A stretch of DNA of 64,000 nucleotides, taken from the NCBI GenBank assembly GCA_965227095.1, contig CBDDFL010000001.1:2232001-2296000 (forward strand), read 5' to 3'. The position numbers and the translations under genes are program-made. A model generated the notes under the pieces. The model was not told the origin of the DNA. It made no database searches and saw only the letters and a program-made list of their open reading frames with translations. Numbering within the stretch: the first letter of the stretch is position 1; each line of letters begins with the position of its first letter. This document shows positions 42,393 through 50,931 of the stretch, piece after piece. Source of the DNA: JANQMY01 sp965227095. Its GTDB lineage: Bacteria > Pseudomonadota > Alphaproteobacteria > JANQMY01.

Positions 42393-44150
42393 GTGATTAA
42401 ACAGTTCTTCAAAACGGGGGTTGTCTTGTGTGCCGCGCTTGTTGCGGCATGCGGGTCGGTGGGGGACATATCCCGCCCCTTTTCTAAACTGCCGGGCATT
42501 GAGCGTCCGAAATCAAAGAATTCTTTGTTCGGCAATTATCTTGCCGCGCGCCATGCCGGTGCCCAACGCGATACCGCGAGCGCTGCGGATTATTACGCCA
42601 GTGCTTTGGCCCGCGATCCGGACAATGAAGTGATTTTGGACCGGGCGTTTTTGCTGCAGCTTGCGGACGGTCAAGTTGAAGAAGCGACCGACCGGGCCCG
42701 CGAAATCATTCGTCGCACACCGGACAAGAATTTCCCGCATTTGATCATTGGATTGTCCGATTTCCGGGACGGCGATTATGCCGGCGCCCGCGGCAATCTT
42801 GAACGTTCCGCGGACGGCCCGTTCAGCACGCTTGCCTCGACCTTGCTCATCGCGTGGACACACCATGCGGAAGGCCAGACGGATGACGCCTTGGAGCTGA
42901 TCGATAATTTTAACTCCAACCCTGCGTTCGACATTTTTCGGTTTTATCACCGGGGCTTGATCAACGAACAAGCCGGGCGCATTGAAGCGGCTGAGAGGGA
43001 TTTTCAAGCAACGCTTGATTCCGGCGGGGCAAATTCAATACGGGCCATTCAAGCCTATGGCCAATTCCTGGAACGCCAGGGGAAGACGCAAAAGGCCCTT
43101 GATCTGTATGCTGAATTTTCACGGGCGGCCCCCAACCATCCGCTGATCCAGGTGGCCTTCGACCGGATCAACAAAAATCAAAAACCGGGCCTGCTGGTGA
43201 AAGACCCGAATGCGGGTGCTGCGGAAGTTCTTTACGGATTGGCCAGCGCGTTGGCACGGGATCGCAGCATTGATCTGCCGTTCGTCTATCTTCAGCTTAC
43301 GCTCTATATGCAAGATGACATCGACGTGGCGCTCCTTTTGCTGGCGGATCTGATGGAAGCCGTAGGGCGCTGGGAAGAAGCGGCAGATGTGTATGCGCGG
43401 ATCCCGGAAGACTCCGGTATCTACAGCCACGCGCAACTGCAAATCGCGTTCAATCTGCAACGCATGGAAAAGCCGGGTGAAGCCGTTCGCTTCTTGCGTC
43501 GGGTGACGGACCGTCGTCCGGACGATATGGATGCTGTGGTCGCATTGGGGGATTTGCTGCGCAGCCGTCAAGACTATGACGAATCTGCTGACGTGTATGC
43601 CCAGGCGATTGCTCTTGCGGGTGAACCGCAACGGCGCCATTGGTCGCTCTTCTACGCACGTGGCATTGCCTATGAACGGTCGGGCCGGTGGGCGGACGCC
43701 GAACGGGATTTTCTTTTTGCCCTTGAGCTGGAACCCGATCAACCTTTGGTGTTGAACTATCTGGGCTATTCTTGGGTGGAGCAACGCCAGAACTTAGATC
43801 AGGCGCTCGAGATGATCCGTCTGGCGGTCGAATTGCGCCCGAGCGACGGCTACATCGTGGACAGTTTAGGATGGGCCCATTATCAACTTGGCCAATACGA
43901 AATCGCGGTTGAGCACTTGGAACAGGCCGTGAGTTTGCGCCCCGACGATCCGGTGATCAACGATCATCTTGGGGATGCGTATTGGAAAGTTGGGCGTGAG
44001 ATTGAAGCCCGGTTCCAGTGGAATCGGTCGCTTGGTCTTGAGCCGGAAGACGATCAAATTCCCCTCATCCGTCAAAAGCTGGACGAGGGCATGCGGGGGT
44101 CGCACAGCCGGCACATGCAGCGCGCTGAGGCTCAACTGCCCCCTCAATAG
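42393..44150 (+). CDS. TPR-repeat outer-membrane lipoprotein
   Basis: Protein of 585 residues (GTG start) with a lipoprotein signal (ALVAAC, Cys20). The rest is tetratricopeptide-like helical repeats, clearest at 85-300 and 340-570 (for example ALEMIRLAVELRPSDGYIVDSLGWAHYQLGQYEIAVEHL). TPR lipoproteins scaffold envelope complexes; the partner is unknown. It sits directly upstream of ispE, separated by 15 bases, in an arrangement I recall from other alphaproteobacteria. Confidence 0.88.
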   Translation: MIKQFFKTGVVLCAALVAACGSVGDISRPFSKLPGIERPKSKNSLFGNYLAARHAGAQRDTASAADYYASALARDPDNEVILDRAFLLQLADGQVEEATDRAREIIRRTPDKNFPHLIIGLSDFRDGDYAGARGNLERSADGPFSTLASTLLIAWTHHAEGQTDDALELIDNFNSNPAFDIFRFYHRGLINEQAGRIEAAERDFQATLDSGGANSIRAIQAYGQFLERQGKTQKALDLYAEFSRAAPNHPLIQVAFDRINKNQKPGLLVKDPNAGAAEVLYGLASALARDRSIDLPFVYLQLTLYMQDDIDVALLLLADLMEAVGRWEEAADVYARIPEDSGIYSHAQLQIAFNLQRMEKPGEAVRFLRRVTDRRPDDMDAVVALGDLLRSRQDYDESADVYAQAIALAGEPQRRHWSLFYARGIAYERSGRWADAERDFLFALELEPDQPLVLNYLGYSWVEQRQNLDQALEMIRLAVELRPSDGYIVDSLGWAHYQLGQYEIAVEHLEQAVSLRPDDPVINDHLGDAYWKVGREIEARFQWNRSLGLEPEDDQIPLIRQKLDEGMRGSHSRHMQRAEAQLPPQ

Positions 44151-44165
44151 AGACAAATCATTCCT

Positions 44166-45086
44166 ATGTCGCAAATCGCCGGCGGTTCACAAGGATCACT
44201 CAGGCTCTTGGCGCCGGCGAAGGTCAATCTGTGTCTTCATGTAACGAGCCGCCGCGAAGACGGATATCATACCCTCGACAGTTTGGTTGTCTTTGCCGGG
44301 GTTGGTGACGCACTCACGGCAACGCCTGCGGACGATATTTCCCTGGATATTACCGGCCCGCAGGCCGATGTCCTGACCGCGGATGCGGCGGAAAACTTGA
44401 TCATCCGCGCGGCCCGCCGATTTCAGGATCTCACGGGAACCGATGCCGGTGTCCATTTCGACTTGGTCAAAAATTTACCGGTAGCCTCGGGAATCGGGGG
44501 CGGTTCGTCGGATGCGGCGGCGGGGATACGGTTGCTAGAAAAACTCTGGTCGGCGCACCCGCCGTCTGCGCAATTGGCGGACCTTTTGGTGGGGTTGGGG
44601 GCGGATGTGCCCATGTGCCATCTCGCACAGTCGGCTTTCGCGTCCGGTATCGGCGAAGAGCTGCGGCCATTGACGAGATTACCCAAGGCCTGGATCGTGT
44701 TGGCGAATCCTCTCATAGAGGTGCCGACGGGCGCTATTTTCAAGGGGCTGAAAGGGTTCGCTGATCCTGTAGTGCCGGATCGATTAGATGATCTTCAGTC
44801 GTTCGACGATTTGATTGCGTTTCTCAAACAGTGTCACAACAGTTTGGAAGCACCGGCCATTGAGGTGGAACCGGTCATTGCGGAGGTGTTGCGGGAAATG
44901 TCGGGTTTACCGGGGTGTGCACTGACCCGCATGTCGGGAAGTGGGGCCACCTGTTTTGGGCTGTTCTCAAATCAGGGGAAAGCGGCAGCGGCAGCCAGCG
45001 CCCTGCGCGCCAATTTTCCGCATTGGTGGGTAGAGCAAGGGCCGGTTTTGTCCGATCAGCCCGCAATCAAAACGCTGGCATCCTAG
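44166..45086 (+). CDS. ispE: 4-diphosphocytidyl-2-C-methyl-D-erythritol kinase
   Basis: GHMP kinase of 306 residues in the MEP isoprenoid pathway. N-terminal LLAPAKVNLCLHVTSRREDGYH binds substrate; the ATP-binding glycine-rich loop is PVASGIGGGSSDAAAGIRLL near residue 101; GLGADVPMC and the C-terminal RMSGSGATCFGLF are also conserved. It is tightly spaced after the TPR gene and 9 bases before the WecA/MraY-type gene. Confidence 0.96.
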   Translation: MSQIAGGSQGSLRLLAPAKVNLCLHVTSRREDGYHTLDSLVVFAGVGDALTATPADDISLDITGPQADVLTADAAENLIIRAARRFQDLTGTDAGVHFDLVKNLPVASGIGGGSSDAAAGIRLLEKLWSAHPPSAQLADLLVGLGADVPMCHLAQSAFASGIGEELRPLTRLPKAWIVLANPLIEVPTGAIFKGLKGFADPVVPDRLDDLQSFDDLIAFLKQCHNSLEAPAIEVEPVIAEVLREMSGLPGCALTRMSGSGATCFGLFSNQGKAAAAASALRANFPHWWVEQGPVLSDQPAIKTLAS

Positions 45087-45095
45087 TCACACACC

Positions 45096-46154
45096 ATGAG
45101 CGGATCCGCAGCCCTTCAACACATTGGATTTGCGTTGATCGTGGCGTTTGCGTCTGTCCTGCTCACGCGGTTCATGATCACGTTGAACATTCGCGATATC
45201 CCCAATGAACGGTCCAGCCATGCAACGGTGACGCCCAAAAGTGGCGGCATAGCCATTGCGGTTTCTTTTTCTTTGGGAATTGCGGTTCTTTATGCGATCG
45301 CCGATGCGGTGCGCTTACCGGAAGCTCAGTTCTTAGTGTTTGTACTGATTGTCTTCGGGCTGTTGATCTCATCTCTCGTGGATGACCTATACGACATCAG
45401 CCCGCTTCAAAAGTTTGTCGCGCAGTTTGTGGCGGCGACGCTGTTCGCCAGTTTCGTCGCCAGTATCCACAAGGTCTGGATCCCGTTCTTAGGAACCATT
45501 GAGCTTGGGGCGCTTGGTGTGGTGCTGACCCTGCTGTGGATTATCTTTTTCATGAATGCGTTTAACTTCATGGACGGAATCAATGGCATCGCGGGTGGGG
45601 CGGCGATGATCAGCGGGGCGTTTCTCGCGTTGATCGCCTTCATGGCGGACGCCCCCTTTGTCTACCTATGTTCGGTGGTTTTGGTGGCGGCGACCGCCGG
45701 CTTCTTCTATTACAATTTTCCAGGTGGCCACATTTTCATGGGCGACACGGGCAGCCAGTTTCTAGGCTTTGCCTTTGCCTCGCTGGCGGTGCTGGCATCG
45801 ACCGACGGCTTTGGGGGCGTGTCGATCTATGTGGTGCCCATTTTGTTTCTGCCCTTTGTGTTCGATGTGGTGTACACACTGGCCCGCCGCGCGTATCGCG
45901 GCCGCGACCTCACCCAAGCCCATAAGGAACATCTCTACCAATTGCTGCATCAAAGCGGGTGGAGCCATGCACAAGTGAGCCTATTGTATTTTGGCTATTT
46001 CGGGCTGTGCGGCTTTGCGGGCCTTGCCATTCAAGCAGCCAGTCCCGCCATGCGGGTGGTGATGGTGGCCGGTACTGTGCTTGCCATGCTGGGACATGCG
46101 CGGTTCGTGCATCAAACCTGGCGCCGGGCGAACACTTCACAAAAAGGGCTCTGA
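45096..46154 (+). CDS. Polyprenyl-phosphate glycosyl-1-phosphate transferase (WecA/MraY-type)
   Basis: Integral membrane protein of 352 residues with about ten hydrophobic segments. Catalytic motifs of the family are present: SSLVDDLYDIS (metal-binding DD), FNFMDGINGIAGG and GGHIFMGDTGSQFLG. It transfers a sugar-1-phosphate from a UDP-sugar to undecaprenyl phosphate, starting a surface polysaccharide or O-antigen. The true MraY motif context of a dcw cluster is absent, so WecA-like use is more likely. It ends with a terminator. Confidence 0.92.
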   Translation: MSGSAALQHIGFALIVAFASVLLTRFMITLNIRDIPNERSSHATVTPKSGGIAIAVSFSLGIAVLYAIADAVRLPEAQFLVFVLIVFGLLISSLVDDLYDISPLQKFVAQFVAATLFASFVASIHKVWIPFLGTIELGALGVVLTLLWIIFFMNAFNFMDGINGIAGGAAMISGAFLALIAFMADAPFVYLCSVVLVAATAGFFYYNFPGGHIFMGDTGSQFLGFAFASLAVLASTDGFGGVSIYVVPILFLPFVFDVVYTLARRAYRGRDLTQAHKEHLYQLLHQSGWSHAQVSLLYFGYFGLCGFAGLAIQAASPAMRVVMVAGTVLAMLGHARFVHQTWRRANTSQKGL

Positions 46155-46173
46155 CCCCTTTTTCGCTTTTTTC
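46141..46173 (+). terminator. Intrinsic terminator after the WecA-type gene
   Basis: AAAAAGGG (46141-46148) and CCCTTTTT pair around CTCTGAC, with a second T-run (CGCTTTTTT) just after. The hairpin overlaps the stop codon. A 17-base stretch of it (46140-46156) is repeated at 46727-46743 after the toxin gene. Confidence 0.75.
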
Positions 46174-46212
46174 GTGCTGGAGGCCTTGGTGGAAAATTTT
46201 AAGTTTTTCAGC

Positions 46213-46218
46213 TATAGT
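46213..46218 (+). promoter_or_regulatory. Putative -10 box giving a leaderless antitoxin mRNA
   Basis: TATAGT ends 7 bases before the antitoxin ATG at 46226, so transcription would begin at or next to the start codon. No Shine-Dalgarno sequence lies in between. A clear -35 box at normal spacing is not visible. Confidence 0.45.
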
Positions 46219-46225
46219 GCGTGAC

Positions 46226-46435
46226 ATGAGCCACACGAAAAATGCCGATACGCTAAAAACGCGTTTTAGCTCCAAAGCCTTCCCGACGACAGAAGATATG
46301 GCGCTGTGGAATAGCCTGCGTCCGGACGAACAGCGAGCCATTATCCAGCAGGATGAACAAGATGCATTTGACAGTGGTTTGGCATCACACGAACCCCTGG
46401 AGGCGCGATTAGCGCGGGTGAGAGCAGGCGCATAA
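46226..46435 (+). CDS. Putative antitoxin of a ParE-type toxin-antitoxin pair
   Basis: Protein of 69 residues, 1 base upstream of the toxin gene. The central part (EDMALWNSLRPDEQRAIIQQ) is helical and the acidic tail DEQDAFDSGLASHEPLEARL resembles the toxin-wrapping C-terminus of ParD-like antitoxins (from memory). A standard ribbon-helix-helix signature is not evident, so assignment rests on position and size. The ATG has no ribosome-binding site and the mRNA may be leaderless. Confidence 0.7.
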   Translation: MSHTKNADTLKTRFSSKAFPTTEDMALWNSLRPDEQRAIIQQDEQDAFDSGLASHEPLEARLARVRAGA

Positions 46436-46436
46436 C

Positions 46437-46724
46437 ATGCGCTATGAGATAAGCCGAGCCGCCTCTGCGGTTATCGACGAGATCATTCGTTACACAGATA
46501 AAAATTTTGGCGAAGACCAAACCGCGGAATATGTTGGCGATCTTTACAATAGTTTCGAATTGATCGCAGACAATCCTCAAATCGGTAAAACGTGGGATGG
46601 ACCCGACAAACGACGGTACATCTTTCGGCAACACTTGGTCTTTTATCGGGTTATGTCTGATCACGTCTTGATTACGGATATACGAAATGCCCGCCAAAGC
46701 CTCCCGCCGGAATGGCGAACGTAG
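46437..46724 (+). CDS. ParE/RelE superfamily toxin
   Basis: Protein of 95 residues with the ParE fold pattern: N-terminal YEISRAASAVIDEIIRYTDKNFGEDQTAEYV (two helices), LIADNPQIGKTWDG, RRYIFRQHLVFYRV and ILRA-like DIRNARQSLPPEW at the end. ParE proteins poison gyrase; RelE relatives cleave mRNA, and the sequence fits ParE better. The pair lies alone between convergent housekeeping transcripts, suggesting acquisition. Confidence 0.85.
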   Translation: MRYEISRAASAVIDEIIRYTDKNFGEDQTAEYVGDLYNSFELIADNPQIGKTWDGPDKRRYIFRQHLVFYRVMSDHVLITDIRNARQSLPPEWRT

Positions 46725-46725
46725 G

Positions 46726-46752
46726 GCAAAAAGGGCTCTGACCGCTTTTTGC
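46726..46752. terminator. Terminator after the toxin gene, shared with ispB
   Basis: GCAAAAAGGG (46726-46735) and CCGCTTTTTGC (46742-46752) pair with one bulged base. It contains the same 17 bases, CAAAAAGGGCTCTGACC, as the terminator at 46140-46156. It lies between the convergent toxin and ispB genes. Confidence 0.65.
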
Positions 46753-46786
46753 TCTCTTGCGATGGTGGAGTCGGTGACCGCGACGC

Positions 46787-47806
46787 TTAGTAAGCGCGGC
46801 TGATGCAGAAGTCGATGATTTCGCTGAGCGTGGAATTAAATTCGCCTTCCGGCAGTTTTGTCAGCGCATCACGAGACGCGTTGCCAAATTTTGTGGCGCG
46901 ATCGATGGTGTCGGAGATGGTGTTGTATTTCTCCATGAGCCGTGTGGCGCGGTGCAGGTCACCTTCTTCTTGATGGCCTTCTTCCAGTGTCCGTTGCCAG
47001 AACGTCCGTTCTTCATCCGTACCCCGACGATAGGCCAGGACAACGGGCAGGGTGATCTTGCCGTCACGGAAATCATCACCGACAGTTTTGCCAAGGGTTG
47101 CTTGACGGCCTGAATAATCAAGTGCGTCATCCACCAACTGGAAAGCGATGCCCAGATTGCGGCCGAATTGATCCAGCGCGTCTTCTTGTTCCTTGGTGGC
47201 GCCGGCGGCGATTCCACCGGACCGTGCGGCGGCCGCAAACAAGGCCGCCGTCTTAGCTTCGATGACCGCCATATAGTCTTCTTCAGAAGTGGCCGTGTCT
47301 TTTGCGGTGGACAGTTGCATCACTTCGCCTTCCGCAATCACGGCGGCGGCGTTAGAGAGAATGTCCAAAACCTCAAAAGAGCCAACTTCCACCATCAGCC
47401 GGAACGACCGGCTGAACAAAAAATCGCCCACCAACACGCTCGATTTGTTGCCCCACAAGACATTGGCGGCGGTTTTACCCCGGCGCAGGACGCTTTCATC
47501 AATGACGTCATCGTGGAGAAGGGTGGCGGTATGAATAAATTCGACAGCCGCGGCCAATTTAACATGGGCGTCAGTGTCTACGCCCAACATGCGGGCGGTC
47601 GACAGGGTGAGCAAGGGGCGCAACCGTTTGCCGCCGGATGAAATAAGATGCCCCGCCAAGGTGGGAATCATTTCCACCGGACTTTGCATCCGGTCGACGA
47701 TTACGTCGTTGACAGCGTCCAGATCGTCCGAAACAAGATTGACGAGCCGCTCTACCGCGTTTCCTAAAGGGCTTGTGTCTGGATTTAATGAGATAACGGC
47801 GCCCAA
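46787..47806 (-). CDS. ispB: Octaprenyl (polyprenyl) diphosphate synthase
   Basis: Trans-prenyltransferase of 339 residues making the ubiquinone side chain. The first Asp-rich motif DDxxD is at 99-103 (LLHDDVIDES), followed by RRGKTAAN; the second is in LVDDALDYSG. SSGGKRLRP near residues 57-64 binds diphosphate. The product chain length cannot be fixed from sequence. It is divergent from the DUF2007 gene with a 168-base gap. Confidence 0.94.
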   Translation of the reverse strand: MGAVISLNPDTSPLGNAVERLVNLVSDDLDAVNDVIVDRMQSPVEMIPTLAGHLISSGGKRLRPLLTLSTARMLGVDTDAHVKLAAAVEFIHTATLLHDDVIDESVLRRGKTAANVLWGNKSSVLVGDFLFSRSFRLMVEVGSFEVLDILSNAAAVIAEGEVMQLSTAKDTATSEEDYMAVIEAKTAALFAAAARSGGIAAGATKEQEDALDQFGRNLGIAFQLVDDALDYSGRQATLGKTVGDDFRDGKITLPVVLAYRRGTDEERTFWQRTLEEGHQEEGDLHRATRLMEKYNTISDTIDRATKFGNASRDALTKLPEGEFNSTLSEIIDFCISRAY

Positions 47807-47974
47807 GTTTTCAGCCCTTTATGTGCTTTGTGTATCGGCCAAAATTAGGGTTTGCCCTCTTCGAGGGTCAAGTGCGACGCAGTGCCGCTAATCCCCAAAT
47901 GCCTCACGTTTCAGTACAATAACGTAAATTTGACGGGGTGGCGAGATGCCGTCGCAGAAGGCTCTTGAGAGACC

Positions 47975-48190
47975 ATGAAAGAAGTCATCAGAACCAACGA
48001 TTTGGTCCTTATCTCCTTTGCCGAAGCGCTTCTGAGCGATGCGGGCATTGAGACGGTCGTCTTGGATGCTCATACCAGTATGATTGAGGGCAGCGTCAAC
48101 GCCATTCAACGGCGGGTGATGGTGGCCGACGAGAATTACGAGCGGGCAAAAACCCTGCTGACGGAGTCTCAAATTGAGACGAGCACCTAA
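47975..48190 (+). CDS. DUF2007 family small protein
   Basis: Protein of 71 residues with the pattern MKEVIRTNDLVLISFAEALL, GIETVVLDAHTSMIEGS and RRVMVADENYERAKTLL. This matches the DUF2007 (putative signal-transducing) family, alpha/beta proteins of unknown role. It is divergent from ispB and 30 bases upstream of the TrmN6-like gene; this trio recurs in alphaproteobacteria (recalled). The upstream gap has no clear promoter. Confidence 0.85.
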   Translation: MKEVIRTNDLVLISFAEALLSDAGIETVVLDAHTSMIEGSVNAIQRRVMVADENYERAKTLLTESQIETST

Positions 48191-48220
48191 CGCTCATGCA
48201 ACTGGAATTGGTGTCGAATC

Positions 48221-48961
48221 GTGGTGGACGCAACAGATGACGACTTCATTGGCGGGCGGCTGAAGCTCTTGCAGCCGGTGAAAGGGTTTCGGGCCGGGGT
48301 TGATTCGGTCATGGCCGCCGCTGCCGTTCCGGCGCATGCGGGCGACACGGTTCTGGATGTGGGGGCTGGGGTAGGGGTCATTTCGTTGACACTGGCGAAA
48401 CGGGTGAATGGTCTTAGGATCACGGCCTTAGAAAAATCTCACGATCACTATGAGCTGCTTCAACAGAACATCGACCGAAACCAGATGACGGGTCACGTAA
48501 CCCCTCTGCAGGACGATATTTTCGATCAGCTCAAATGGCCGGAGCCGAATAGCTTCCACCATGTGGTGACAAACCCGCCTTATTACCAAGATGGGTCGGT
48601 TCAAATCGCGCCGAGCCAAGAGAAAGCCGGTGCCCATGCGGGGCCGCGCGGATTTCTAAGGGATTGGCTCTACCAAAGCGTGCGCATGGTGCGGCCGGGT
48701 GGGATCTTAACGATGGTGTATCCCAGCACGGCATTAGCGAACGTATTGGCCTGTCTGGAGCCTCAATTGGGAGATATCGTCATTTTTCCCCTGTGGCCCC
48801 ATGCGGGCCAACGGGCGAAACGCTTTATCCTGCAAGGAAAGAAGGGGGCACGGGGACCCACCTCGCTTGAGCCCGGTTTGGTACTTCATGGCGCCGGCAC
48901 AGGGTTTACAGAGCAGGCTGAGGGAATCTTGCGCCACGGTAATTCCTTAACCCTGAGCTGA
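48221..48961 (+). CDS. TrmN6-like adenine-N6 methyltransferase
   Basis: SAM-dependent methyltransferase of 246 residues, GTG start. Motif I is VLDVGAGVGVISLTLA near residues 44-60; the catalytic amino-group motif is NPPYYQDG; RDWLYQSVRMVRPGGILTMVYP follows. It belongs to the family that modifies A37 of tRNA1(Val) (YfiC/TrmN6); the actual tRNA target here is inferred. No ATG start exists in frame nearby. Confidence 0.88.
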   Translation: MVDATDDDFIGGRLKLLQPVKGFRAGVDSVMAAAAVPAHAGDTVLDVGAGVGVISLTLAKRVNGLRITALEKSHDHYELLQQNIDRNQMTGHVTPLQDDIFDQLKWPEPNSFHHVVTNPPYYQDGSVQIAPSQEKAGAHAGPRGFLRDWLYQSVRMVRPGGILTMVYPSTALANVLACLEPQLGDIVIFPLWPHAGQRAKRFILQGKKGARGPTSLEPGLVLHGAGTGFTEQAEGILRHGNSLTLS

Positions 48962-49030
48962 CACACTAATACCAATTTCTTGGGAGGCGGGCCTTGAGGG
49001 GCCTTCGCCTCATGTCTACATAGAGAGTGT

Positions 49031-49912
49031 ATGTTGAGACGACTTCGCAAATGGGTGCCGTTTGGCTTGTTAGGCAAGTCCCGGGCGGTTGTAACGGTTC
49101 TTCCCCTGAATGGGGTCATTGGACCGGCGGCCCGCTTTGGCCAAGGGCTGAACCTTTCCGGATTAGCAGGGGCGATCGAATCGGCGTTCACGGAATCCGG
49201 TGTCAAAGCGGTCGCGTTGTCGATCAACTCGCCGGGGGGATCCCCCGTTCAAGCAACGCTTATCCACAATCGCATTCGACAGTTTGCGGAAGAAAAAAAC
49301 CTGCCGGTCTTTGCATTCGCGGAAGATGTGGCGGCCTCGGGCGGCTATATGCTGGCCTGCGCGGGCGATCAGATCTTCGCGGATGACAGTTCCGTGGTGG
49401 GGTCGATCGGCGTGATCTCGGCGGGCTTTGGCTTTACGGGTCTCATGGAAAAGATTGGCGTCGACCGGCGGGTGTTTACCGCGGGCGACCGCAAGTCGAT
49501 GCTGGATCCGTTTCAGGAAGTGGACGAAGAAGACGTGAAGCGGCTGTTGGCGCTTCAGAAGGAAGTTCACGGTGCCTTTCGCGATCTGGTCAAAACCCGC
49601 CGCGAAGGCAAGTTGAACGCCACGGAAAAGCGTCTTTTCTCTGGTGAGTTCTGGAGCGGTATTCAGGCCGAAAAGCTGGGGCTTATCGATGGTATCGGCG
49701 ATCTGCGCACGGAAATGCGCAAACGCTATGGCGACGATGTGCGCTTGAAAGTGATTTCTGCGGACCGCTCTTGGTTCCGGGGCCGATTGACCGGCGAAGT
49801 GTCCACGTCCGGTGGTGGGGGAATTGGCGGCTTCCGATTGCCCGTCAATTGGGCTGACGACATGCTCTCCGCCCTCGAAGTGCGCGCGATCTGGTCCCGA
49901 TTTGGGCTTTAG
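49031..49912 (+). CDS. S49 family serine peptidase (SppA/SohB-like)
   Basis: Protein of 293 residues without a clear signal peptide. The nucleophile is S103 in DVAASGGYMLACAGDQI; the general-base lysine is K155 in TAGDRKSMLDPF. SINSPGGSPVQA and SVVGSIGVISAGFGF are conserved family segments. S49 peptidases degrade signal peptides or membrane proteins; the half-length form assembles as an oligomer. It is upstream of glyQ, separated by 113 bases. Confidence 0.92.
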   Translation: MLRRLRKWVPFGLLGKSRAVVTVLPLNGVIGPAARFGQGLNLSGLAGAIESAFTESGVKAVALSINSPGGSPVQATLIHNRIRQFAEEKNLPVFAFAEDVAASGGYMLACAGDQIFADDSSVVGSIGVISAGFGFTGLMEKIGVDRRVFTAGDRKSMLDPFQEVDEEDVKRLLALQKEVHGAFRDLVKTRREGKLNATEKRLFSGEFWSGIQAEKLGLIDGIGDLRTEMRKRYGDDVRLKVISADRSWFRGRLTGEVSTSGGGGIGGFRLPVNWADDMLSALEVRAIWSRFGL

Positions 49913-50025
49913 GCCCTCAGTCCTCACATAGCCCGTCACCTTGACCCTATGGGGTCGCCCCGTTACGTTGCGCGGCGCCGTCGCGCACACAATCCCATCG
50001 ATGTGATTCTTTGAAAGATTTCCAA

Positions 50026-50931
50026 ATGTCCGGCACGCCCTCGTCGCAGAGCGCTCGCTCTTTTCAAGGTCTGATTCTGACACTGCAACATTATTGGGCC
50101 GAGCACGGCTGTGTGATTTTGCAGCCTTATGATTTGGAGATGGGGGCGGGCACGTTTCATCCGGCGACGGTTTTGCGGGCCTTGGGGCCCAAGCCGTGGA
50201 ATGCGGCCTATGTGCAGCCGTCGCGGCGGCCGACCGATGGCCGTTATGGTGAAAACCCAAACCGCCTGCAGCACTATTATCAGTTCCAAGTAATCCTCAA
50301 ACCGTCCCCGGGGGATATCCAGGATCTTTATTTGGGCAGCCTCGCGGAATTGGGCATTGATATGTCCATGCATGACATTCGCTTTGTCGAAGATGACTGG
50401 GAAAGCCCCACTTTGGGCGCCTGGGGCTTGGGCTGGGAAGTCTGGTGCGACGGCATGGAAGTTAGTCAGTTCACGTATTTTCAGCAGGTGGGCAGCTTCG
50501 ATTGCAGCCCCGTGGCGGGCGAACTGACCTATGGACTTGAGCGCTTGGCCATGTATGTGCAGGGCGTCGATAATGTGTACGATTTAGACTTTAACGGGTC
50601 GGGCGTGAAGTATGGTGACGTGTATCACCAGTCGGAACGGGAATTTTCCGCCTATAATTTTGAGCATGCGCCGGTGGAGGTGCTATTTCGTCAGTTTGCG
50701 GACAGTGAAAAGACCTGCCAGGACCTGATCGATCAAAAGCTCCCATTGCCGGCCTATGATCACTGCATCAAGGCCAGCCATTTGTTCAATTTGCTGGATG
50801 CGCGCGGCGTGATCAGCGTCACGGAACGGGCAAGCTATATTGGGCGGGTCCGAGCCCTTACCAGGGGCTGCGCGGAAGCCTGGCTTGCCTCACCGCAAGG
50901 GGCTTATCCGTTTGAGGGAGCCGCCCAATGA
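50026..50931 (+). CDS. glyQ: Glycyl-tRNA synthetase alpha subunit
   Basis: Catalytic subunit of the bacterial heterotetrameric synthetase, 301 residues. Conserved segments are SFQGLILTLQHYWAEHGCV, GAGTFHPATVLRALGP, QPSRRPTDGRYGENPNRLQHYYQ and WEVWCDGMEVSQFTYFQQ. I chose ATG 50026; a TTG at 50011 is in frame. Its end overlaps the glyS start (ATGA), giving coupled translation of the two subunits. Confidence 0.97.
   Translation: MSGTPSSQSARSFQGLILTLQHYWAEHGCVILQPYDLEMGAGTFHPATVLRALGPKPWNAAYVQPSRRPTDGRYGENPNRLQHYYQFQVILKPSPGDIQDLYLGSLAELGIDMSMHDIRFVEDDWESPTLGAWGLGWEVWCDGMEVSQFTYFQQVGSFDCSPVAGELTYGLERLAMYVQGVDNVYDLDFNGSGVKYGDVYHQSEREFSAYNFEHAPVEVLFRQFADSEKTCQDLIDQKLPLPAYDHCIKASHLFNLLDARGVISVTERASYIGRVRALTRGCAEAWLASPQGAYPFEGAAQ

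Noticed and set aside
49163..50260. 365-residue antisense frame over the S49 peptidase and the start of glyQ
   Set aside because: Both genes underneath are clear conserved families; the antisense product shows no motif.
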